Positions 1-6,227 of a stretch of 15,687 bases of DNA are shown here, piece by piece; within the stretch, counting starts at the first letter, position 1; every line of letters begins with the position of its first letter. The notes beneath the pieces were generated by a model. It was not told the DNA's origin, searched no databases, and saw only the letters and a program-made list of their open reading frames with translations. The position numbers and the translations under genes are program-made. This stretch comes from JBLFWJ01 sp047611425. GTDB taxonomy: Bacteria; Bacteroidota; Bacteroidia; UBA10329. The stretch is from the NCBI GenBank assembly GCA_047611425.1, contig JBLFWJ010000072.1, forward strand, positions 1 to 15,687, in the 5' to 3' direction.

Positions 1-1138
1 CAGAAATCTTGTTTAGATATTTCTGAACTACACCTGGGGCACAAACACATTCTTTCTCCGGATGATTATAATAACCGCAAGGGCAAGGGTTCATACTTGC
101 CACCAACATGAAACTAGCCGGATATTGCACGGACATTCTGGCTCTGGAAATATTCACTGTTCGATCTTCCAACGGTTGTCGCATTACCTCCAAAACCGTT
201 CTTCGGAATTCAGGTAACTCATCTAAGAATAGGACACCATTATGAGCCATTGAAATCTCTCCCGGTTGAGGTATCTGCCCACCTCCGACCAGAGCCACGT
301 CTGAAATTGTGTGATGTGGCGACCTGAATGGACGCATAGTTACCAAGCTTGAATTTGGATCTAAATTACCAGAGACGGAATGGATCTTAGTTGTCTCTAA
401 AGCCTCGTGCAAATTGAGTGGAGGTAGTATAGTCGGTAGCCGCTTTGCAAGCATCGTTTTTCCAGCTCCCGGTGGGCCAATAAGAATGAGGTTGTGACCA
501 CCAGCCGCAGCAATTTCCATTGCTCTTTTAATATTCTCTTGGCCCTTTACATCCTTGAAATCAACGTCTGATGTATTTAGCTTTTTGTAGAACTCATCCC
601 GCGTATCTACAATGGTTGGTTTCAACTCCTTGTCTCCGTTGAAAAATTCGATTACGTCCTTTACGGAATCAACACCAAACACCTCAAGGTCATCGACAAT
701 GGCCGCCTCCTTGGCATTTGCCGTAGGAAGAATAAATCCTTTAAACCCTTCTTCTCTCGCTTTAATCGCGATTGGTAAAACACCTTTTATTGGCCTAACT
801 CCGCCATCCAAGGACAGCTCGCCCATAATCATATACTTGTGGACTTCCGTAGGAATAATCTGCTCACTTGCAGCTAGAATTCCGGTAGCTATAGTTAGGT
901 CATAAGCCGAGCCTTCTTTACGAATATCCGCTGGCGCCATGTTTATGGTAATAGACTTTCCCGGAATCCTGTACCCATTGTTTTTGAGTGCTGCCTGAAT
1001 CCGATGCTGACTTTCCTTTACAGCATTGTCCGGCAACCCAACCATGAAAAAACCTACGCCCGAAACGATATTCGTTTCTATTGTGATGAGATTGGCATCA
1101 ACTCCATAAACTGCGCTTCCGAAAGTTTTTACTAGCAT
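1..1138 (-). CDS. comM: YifB/ComM-family Mg-chelatase-like AAA+ ATPase (partial, C-terminus off the left edge)
   Basis: 379 codons are visible with no stop before the edge; the family is usually about 510 residues, so roughly the last quarter is missing. Order seen: an N-terminal ChlI domain starting MLVKTFGSAVYGVDANLI and containing VGLPDNAVKES; a Walker A motif GPPGAGKT at about residues 221-228; a Walker B-type LFLDELPEF at about 300-309; a Cys-rich MNPCPCGYYNHPEKECVC segment at about 350-368; then QKYLNKIS, where the family normally continues into GPLLDRID. In Haemophilus and Vibrio, ComM is a hexameric helicase promoting branch migration during natural transformation; many Bacteroidota carry this family without proven competence, so the role here is inferred. 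The ATG at 1138 overlaps the gmhA stop (ATGCTAG, 7 bases shared), suggesting co-transcription and coupled translation. Family assignment is secure; the process is less so. Confidence 0.95.
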   Translation of the reverse strand, partial: MLVKTFGSAVYGVDANLITIETNIVSGVGFFMVGLPDNAVKESQHRIQAALKNNGYRIPGKSITINMAPADIRKEGSAYDLTIATGILAASEQIIPTEVHKYMIMGELSLDGGVRPIKGVLPIAIKAREEGFKGFILPTANAKEAAIVDDLEVFGVDSVKDVIEFFNGDKELKPTIVDTRDEFYKKLNTSDVDFKDVKGQENIKRAMEIAAAGGHNLILIGPPGAGKTMLAKRLPTILPPLNLHEALETTKIHSVSGNLDPNSSLVTMRPFRSPHHTISDVALVGGGQIPQPGEISMAHNGVLFLDELPEFRRTVLEVMRQPLEDRTVNISRARMSVQYPASFMLVASMNPCPCGYYNHPEKECVCAPGVVQKYLNKIS

Positions 1139-1710
1139 CTCATTGCTTTCTCAATCAGCAACACCCAAATGTGGATGACTTTAATATGGATTTCCTGAAT
1201 ACGATCTGCCGTTGCCGAATGTGGTACACAAATGCATACATCCGCGAGCTCTTTTAGCTTTCCCCCAGATTCTCCGGACAGCCCAATGACCAGCATGCCT
1301 TTGTCTTTTGCAGCTCTAACTGCGTTCAATACATTTTCGGAATTACCGCTTGTAGAAATGGCTAAAAGCCCATCTTCTGCCCTACCGAACCCTTCGATAA
1401 ATCGAGAGAAAATTTTCTCGTATCCATAATCGTTTGCTGTGCAGGTTAAATGCCCAGAATCTGAAATGGCCATTGCTCCTATCGAAGGTCGATCTCCTCG
1501 AAATCTTCCACTAAGTTCTTCAGCAAAATGCATGGCATCGCTCATGGATCCTCCGTTTCCGCAGCTAATCATCCGCCCTCCATTATTCAACCGCTCAGAC
1601 ATTAAGGCCGCTCCTTTTAAAACAGCTTCCAAATTATCGCCATTGGAGATAAAGCGGTCCAACACATCCTGCGCTTCGCTCAATTCTTGTATGATCGCTT
1701 CACGGCTCAT
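1132..1710 (-). CDS. gmhA: Sedoheptulose-7-phosphate isomerase (phosphoheptose isomerase)
   Basis: 192 residues, the same length as E. coli GmhA, and colinear with it throughout. It converts D-sedoheptulose 7-phosphate to D-glycero-D-manno-heptose 7-phosphate, the first step to ADP/GDP-heptose for the LPS core or surface glycans, in the cytoplasm. SIS-domain landmarks: SCGNGGSMSDAMHFAEELSG at residues 49-68 (phosphate-binding loop, with Glu65 in the catalytic position), AISTSGNSENV at 117-127 (second phosphate loop), and ADRIQEIHIKVIHI at 168-181, with His180 matching the second catalytic residue. E. coli has His where this protein has Met56 in the GGS(H/M) segment; this is the only change noted near the active site. 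The ATG at 1710 gives the family-length N-terminus (MSREAIIQEL). No other heptose genes lie in the window. The 3' end overlaps the comM start. Transcribed divergently from the T9SS protein gene. Confidence 0.96.
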   Translation of the reverse strand: MSREAIIQELSEAQDVLDRFISNGDNLEAVLKGAALMSERLNNGGRMISCGNGGSMSDAMHFAEELSGRFRGDRPSIGAMAISDSGHLTCTANDYGYEKIFSRFIEGFGRAEDGLLAISTSGNSENVLNAVRAAKDKGMLVIGLSGESGGKLKELADVCICVPHSATADRIQEIHIKVIHIWVLLIEKAMRC

Positions 1711-1784
1711 TCAATCCCAGTTTAGTGGAATACAATAATAGTCAAGTTCAAAATAGCAATGAGCACCATCGAATGTTGGATATA

Positions 1785-1802
1785 TGGTCTATCAACAGAC
1801 CA
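1785..1802. repeat. Inverted repeat TGGTCT-N6-AGACCA in the gmhA/T9SS-protein divergent spacer
   Basis: Perfect 6-base arms around ATCAAC, lying in the 170-base spacer between the gmhA start (1710) and the start at 1881. It could be an operator for either gene or a small 5'-UTR hairpin of gmhA. A compact version, TGGTCTAGACCA, occurs upstream of the ABC-F gene at 11568. Six-base arms can arise by chance, so confidence in function is low. Confidence 0.3.
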
Positions 1803-1828
1803 ATTCGAGGCTAAACCTGCCCAAATCA

Positions 1829-1860
1829 TTGCGCCCGAGTGCTCATTATTGCGACATTTG
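1829..1860 (+). promoter_or_regulatory. Possible Bacteroidota-type promoter for the T9SS-sorted protein
   Basis: TTG at 1829-1831 as a possible -33 element, 21 bases, then GACATTTG at 1853-1860, one mismatch from the -7 consensus TAnnTTTG. The implied transcription start falls about 14 bases before the ATG at 1881, giving a short leader without a Shine-Dalgarno sequence. Spacing fits the known Bacteroides sigma-ABfr pattern, but the match is not perfect. Confidence 0.35.
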
Positions 1861-1880
1861 GCACTACCGAACAACCACAC

Positions 1881-4800
1881 ATGAAAAAGACACTTACCAA
1901 ATTTACTGCATCGACCTTGCTGATTGCCGCATCTTGCACTTTGGGCTTTGCCCAAAACTCCGTGAAGGTGACTACCAATGCTAACGCGGAAGTCACTTTT
2001 GCCAAGAAATTAGGAACCACTCCTCCCATCAGACAGCTCATTCCGATGGCACCAATGTCTGAGGAAAAACGCCTTGAAAGAAAAAAGAATAGAAAAGTAC
2101 CAGCAAACTTCGTTGGAAAAAGAGGTCAATTCGTTTCTGAAAACCCGAATGCATTGCCAAGTGGTCCAGACCCAATTAGGCAGGAAGCAATTCTTCGCGG
2201 TGGTGGCGGATTGGCCGTTGATCCAATTGTAAACATTGAAGGAATGGACGTTGGTTCACCAGCCGATCCAACCGGAGATGTAGGACAAGATTATTACATG
2301 CAGTCTGTAAATGCATCTGACATTGCAGTTTATACCAAGACAGGTACGTTAGTCCAGCAATTTGCGGCCAACACCATCTGGAATAGCATCGGGCAAAGTT
2401 CAGCTGGTGATCCGATTATACTTTATGATCAAGAGGAAGACCGTTGGATTATGACTGAATTCCCGAATGGGAATGCTCTTTTGGTTGGAATCTCTACAAC
2501 CAGCGACCCAATGGGCACTTGGGATGCGTATAGTTTTGGTACCCCTTCGTTTCCTGACTATCCGAAATACGGTGTTTGGAGCAATGCTTACACCGTAACT
2601 ACAAATGAGGGAGGGCCGGGAACGTCTCCTTGCTATTTCATTAACCGGGCAGAATTATTAGCGGGTGCGGCAACTGTGAGCATTCAAAGAATTGGACTTC
2701 CAGGTGTTGCAAGCGGTCCTGGTTTTCAGGTAGACGCTCCTTTGGATTGGTCGGGATTAACTGCTCCCCCCGCCTCAATGGGCCCAACGGTACTCAGTTT
2801 GGTTGACGATGCTTGGGGCGGAGGCCTCAGTGATCAAGTTGACATCTATACATTCGATATTGACTGGAATACTCCGGGAAACAGTAGTTACACCACTGAA
2901 TCGGTATTCCCATCTGCATTCGACACAAACCCTTGTAGTGTAGCTGGTTTTGGTTTCTCCTGCGTACCTCAAGCAGGCAATGGTGGAGGATTGGATGCCA
3001 TTCCAGAAACCATCATGAATCAAGCGCACTACCGAAACTTCGGATCACACGAATCAATGGTTTTCAACTTCATTACTGACGCTGATGGCAACAATCTTTC
3101 AGGTATCCGATGGATTGAGTTGAGACGTGTTGGTGCTGGCACATGGTCTGTTTATCAAGAAGGAACGTTTGCACCTGCAGATGGTCTTGATCGATACATG
3201 GCTGGAATTTGTATGGATGGTAATGGAAACATTGCGATGGCTTATAACGCCTCTAGCGAGAGTGAATTTGTAAGCATGCGATTTACCGGCCGGTTGGCTT
3301 CTGACCCTCTCGGAACAATGACAGTTCCTGAGAATACCGTTGCAGTTGGAACGAACACGATTAATTCAGGGTCTCGTTTTGGCGATTACGGCCACATGAG
3401 CATCGACCCAACAAACGACCGTACTTTCTGGTATACAGGTGAGTATGGCGGTGGCGGTGGATCAAGTTCTACCACCAGAATTATCTCTTTCGAGTTTGGT
3501 CAAGACAGTATTGACATGGGTGCTACTTCATTGGTTACTCCGGTAAGTGCACCTGGATTATCAGCAACAGAAACTGTTGAGGTTGAAGTGAAAAATCATG
3601 GCCTTCTTACCCAAACGTCATTTAATGTTGGGTACATCTTTGAAGGTGGCGCACCAGTAATAGATTTGGTTAATACTACCCTGAACGCAGGTGAATTCTA
3701 CCAGCACACATTCACTCCGCCAGTTGATATGTCGACAATTGGCGATTACGAATTCAAGGTATTTACGGACTTAGCTGGTGATCAGGCCATTTTAAATGAC
3801 ACGCTTACTATTATCGTAACTCATCAGGCTACCGATGACGCCAGCGTAAGCAACATCACTGGTTTTGGCGCTGTTAACTGTGGCGAAACATTGGATATTG
3901 ATGTTGAATTAACCAACATGGGAGCCGTTGCGTTGACCAGCGCAACCGTAATTGTGGAATTGAACGGAGGCACTTTTGAGACCATCAATTGGACGGGAAA
4001 TCTTGCTCCTGGTGCATCTGAGGATATTTCTGTAACACTTACCGGATTGATCAATGGAAACAATACGGTTATTGCTACATCCAGCTTGCCAAACGGAAAC
4101 GTTGATGTGATCAATGCAAATGACTCTTTCGATGTTGCTTTTAATGTTACGACCAACGGTACGGATTACACATTGGAAATATTGACCGATGATTACCCGG
4201 GCGAAACGACTTGGACACTGACCTTGAACGGATCCACGCTCTATTCGGGCGGTCCTTACAACGATGCGAATACACTTCTTACCCAAACATTCTGCTTGGA
4301 TTCTGGTGAGTGCTACATTTTCACAATTGACGATGCATATGGAGACGGAATCTGCTGCGGATATGGCGATGGCTACTATACCATCTCTGATGATGAAGGA
4401 AACGAAATAGCTGGTGGAGGCGATTTCGGAGACCAAGATGTTCAAGAGTTTTGTGTTGGAATTACACCATGCAACCTAACTGCTGACATTAATATCGACA
4501 ATGAGTCTGGGCCAGGTAGTGCTGATGGTGTTATTTTAATCACCGCTTCAAATGGAACTCCTCCCTACATGTACAGTATTGATGGCGGATCCACCTTTGA
4601 AACTAGTGGCATGTTCTCCGGGTTGAGCGTTGGATTCTATTCTATTGAAGTGACCGATGCAAATGGTTGTGTATACACCGAAAGTGTATCTATCGCGGTT
4701 ATTGATGCAATCGATGAGCTGGGTGAGGGGTCGATCAAAGTTTATCCAAATCCTACGGATGGCCTTTTCACTATTGAAATTTCAGGGCTTGAGCGTGAAG

Positions 4801-4982
4801 ACGTGTTCTTGAATCTTCAAATTCTTGATGCTACCGGAAGAAGAATTCAATCTTCTAACCTGACCTACTATAGCGGGGTTTACAAAGGCATGCTATCACT
4901 TACCGCTTATTCATCTGGCGTTTACTACGTGCGTTTAATGGATAAGAACATTGACGAACTGATTAGAGTGGTTCGCGAGTAA
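1881..4982 (+). CDS. Large secreted/surface protein with CARDB-like, SprB-repeat and T9SS type A sorting domains
   Basis: 1033 residues from the ATG at 1881, chosen over an in-frame GTG at 1839 because it places a clean signal peptide first (MKKTLTKFTA, hydrophobic core, then LGFAQ; cleavage near residue 24). Order inferred: a long N-terminal region (about 100-540) with Asp/Gly-rich beta-propeller-like motifs such as DPIILYDQEEDRWIMTEF and FGDYGHMSIDPTNDRTFWYT; two CARDB-like beta-sandwich segments (about 545-645 and 650-755; VEVEVKNHGLLT, DIDVELTNMGAVALTSA); a Cys-rich segment with DDAYGDGICCGYGDGYYTI (about 760-862); one SprB-type repeat (about 864-940; GTPPYMYSIDGGSTFE); and a C-terminal T9SS sorting domain (about 954-1033; VYPNPTDGLFTIEI ending ELIRVVRE). 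Known for such domains: Sec export, then T9SS carries the protein to the surface or medium and usually removes the sorting domain. No catalytic motif is recognised; adhesin, matrix or unknown enzyme are all possible. It faces convergent genes across a shared terminator. Confidence 0.9.
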   Translation: MKKTLTKFTASTLLIAASCTLGFAQNSVKVTTNANAEVTFAKKLGTTPPIRQLIPMAPMSEEKRLERKKNRKVPANFVGKRGQFVSENPNALPSGPDPIRQEAILRGGGGLAVDPIVNIEGMDVGSPADPTGDVGQDYYMQSVNASDIAVYTKTGTLVQQFAANTIWNSIGQSSAGDPIILYDQEEDRWIMTEFPNGNALLVGISTTSDPMGTWDAYSFGTPSFPDYPKYGVWSNAYTVTTNEGGPGTSPCYFINRAELLAGAATVSIQRIGLPGVASGPGFQVDAPLDWSGLTAPPASMGPTVLSLVDDAWGGGLSDQVDIYTFDIDWNTPGNSSYTTESVFPSAFDTNPCSVAGFGFSCVPQAGNGGGLDAIPETIMNQAHYRNFGSHESMVFNFITDADGNNLSGIRWIELRRVGAGTWSVYQEGTFAPADGLDRYMAGICMDGNGNIAMAYNASSESEFVSMRFTGRLASDPLGTMTVPENTVAVGTNTINSGSRFGDYGHMSIDPTNDRTFWYTGEYGGGGGSSSTTRIISFEFGQDSIDMGATSLVTPVSAPGLSATETVEVEVKNHGLLTQTSFNVGYIFEGGAPVIDLVNTTLNAGEFYQHTFTPPVDMSTIGDYEFKVFTDLAGDQAILNDTLTIIVTHQATDDASVSNITGFGAVNCGETLDIDVELTNMGAVALTSATVIVELNGGTFETINWTGNLAPGASEDISVTLTGLINGNNTVIATSSLPNGNVDVINANDSFDVAFNVTTNGTDYTLEILTDDYPGETTWTLTLNGSTLYSGGPYNDANTLLTQTFCLDSGECYIFTIDDAYGDGICCGYGDGYYTISDDEGNEIAGGGDFGDQDVQEFCVGITPCNLTADINIDNESGPGSADGVILITASNGTPPYMYSIDGGSTFETSGMFSGLSVGFYSIEVTDANGCVYTESVSIAVIDAIDELGEGSIKVYPNPTDGLFTIEISGLEREDVFLNLQILDATGRRIQSSNLTYYSGVYKGMLSLTAYSSGVYYVRLMDKNIDELIRVVRE

Positions 4983-5001
4983 TCATTCTCTATTCGACTT
5001 T

Positions 5002-5039
5002 AAAAAGGGGGCATCAACAATTGTTGATGCCTCCTTTTT
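5002..5039. terminator. Bidirectional intrinsic terminator between convergent genes
   Basis: A-tract, G-rich stem and T-tract form one self-complementary unit centred between 5020 and 5021. Arms at 5010-5020 and 5021-5031 are a perfect palindrome (GGCATCAACAA and its complement), extended by a G:T wobble, two G:C pairs and five A:T pairs. T7 follows on the plus strand and T5 on the minus strand, so it can end both the 1881-4982 transcript and the 5040-7987 operon. The minus-strand stop codon (TAA at 5042-5040) is directly next to it. Confidence 0.92.
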
Positions 5040-6227
5040 TTATAGAAAAGAATAACCTAATCCACGGTTGGTCTTTGCTTCGCCAACAACTTTTCCATCT
5101 TGAATTAGAAGTACAGAAGTAAAGTGCTCGCAAAGCTCACCGGCCTTGCTGTGGCGAAGAATAACTGGATCACCCAACTCTAATTTTCCATCATACAAAA
5201 CGGGTGTTTGAACTTCTCCAACGCCTTCTTGATCTGTGAGTTTGCCGTCTTTAGGGAAAAGAATAACCGGCTCTTTCAGCTTTCCAATTTCCCCAGATGC
5301 GATGAAGCCTCCGCCCAGACAAGTGTATGTTCCAGGCTTTGGCGAACGGACCACTTCAATAGCGTACGCTGCGGCTGGTAAATATTTAAACTTCTCGTAA
5401 TGGTCGAACAATGCCGGTGCGAAAAACCCAGAGCCAACGGTTACCTCAGTCACGGCTTCTTCTGTTGTTGTCGTGTCCAAACTTCCGGTACCTCCACCAT
5501 TCACGAATCGAAGTTCAATTCCTGCATCAGCAATCATTTTAACTACCTCCGCTCTTCGTTTGGCAATCTCCTTAACTGATCTTGATTTTAGAATCTTGAC
5601 AACTGCATTTTTCGGGCCTTGCCCTTTCACGTTATCTCCCAAACCGGCTATCTGGGCTTCATAACCCATCAATCCATCCAACTTTACATTGGGTGATTTT
5701 AGGATAGCATCGATCACTGGTTTTGCGTCTGAAGCTTTTCTAATTGAGGATCTCCAAACGCCAAAATGCAAGCCAGGAAAATCACTGGACATATCCAGAT
5801 CTAGGCAAACTGGAATCGACAATCCTTGCTTTTCTCCGATGGATTGAAGATGCTTGATATGATCAACCGAATCGATCATTAATACCAGCTGTTTTCCTTT
5901 TTTAACCTCTTCACAAATCGGCAGGATGTCGGCTTCGTTCCAGATAGGATAACCCATCAAAAGGTCATCAAACCCTTGCTGGCTCCAGTACACCATCTCT
6001 CTTGGAGAATAGCACATTAGGCCTTGATAAACATCCGAAGAGTCAAGTATTCGTTTAATTAATTCAGGAACTCGAACTGATTTGGTAGCTATACGAATCT
6101 TCTTCGAGCCTGCTTTTAGAACTATGCTTTTGACATTCTGATCAAATAGATCGAGATCAACATATGCCAGTGGCATCTGTCGCCCCTTCAGTAAGGCTTT
6201 GTAATAAGCATAGTCTTGCTTTGGCAT
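5040..6227 (-). CDS. PLP-dependent fold-III amino acid deaminase/aldolase (D-threonine aldolase/D-serine dehydratase-like)
   Basis: 395 residues from the ATG at 6227. An in-frame TTG one codon upstream (6230) is possible but less likely, because the ATG forms a TGATG overlap with the upstream stop. The N-terminal alanine-racemase-like barrel starts LAYVDLDLFDQNVKSI, with IRIATKSVRVPELIKRIL carrying the expected PLP Schiff-base lysine (Lys49). MGYEAQIAG and the glycine-rich FVNGGGTGS (phosphate-binding type) follow, and the C-terminal D-serine-dehydratase-like beta domain contains RHSKAGELCEHF. Relatives split or dehydrate D-beta-hydroxy amino acids (D-threonine, D-serine and similar); the substrate here is unknown. 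The canonical HxC zinc pair of D-serine dehydratase is not obvious at its usual place; His359, Cys366 and His368 are nearby candidates. No signal peptide, so cytoplasmic. Second gene of an operon with the ceramidase homologue. Family is confident; reaction is not. Confidence 0.88.
   Translation of the reverse strand: MPKQDYAYYKALLKGRQMPLAYVDLDLFDQNVKSIVLKAGSKKIRIATKSVRVPELIKRILDSSDVYQGLMCYSPREMVYWSQQGFDDLLMGYPIWNEADILPICEEVKKGKQLVLMIDSVDHIKHLQSIGEKQGLSIPVCLDLDMSSDFPGLHFGVWRSSIRKASDAKPVIDAILKSPNVKLDGLMGYEAQIAGLGDNVKGQGPKNAVVKILKSRSVKEIAKRRAEVVKMIADAGIELRFVNGGGTGSLDTTTTEEAVTEVTVGSGFFAPALFDHYEKFKYLPAAAYAIEVVRSPKPGTYTCLGGGFIASGEIGKLKEPVILFPKDGKLTDQEGVGEVQTPVLYDGKLELGDPVILRHSKAGELCEHFTSVLLIQDGKVVGEAKTNRGLGYSFL

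Noticed and set aside
1839..1880. Upstream GTG start extending the T9SS protein by 14 residues
   Set aside because: The extension would place polar residues ahead of a standard signal peptide and overlaps the likely promoter; the ATG at 1881 fits export.
1881..1945. Lipoprotein signal (Cys19) in the T9SS protein
   Set aside because: The residue three before the Cys is Ala, not the usual Leu/Val/Ile, and a normal signal peptidase I site follows at LGFAQ; T9SS cargo uses the latter.
3909..4445. Antisense open frame of 178 codons within the T9SS protein gene
   Set aside because: It is a shadow of the coding frame on the other strand, with no recognisable protein features or initiation context.
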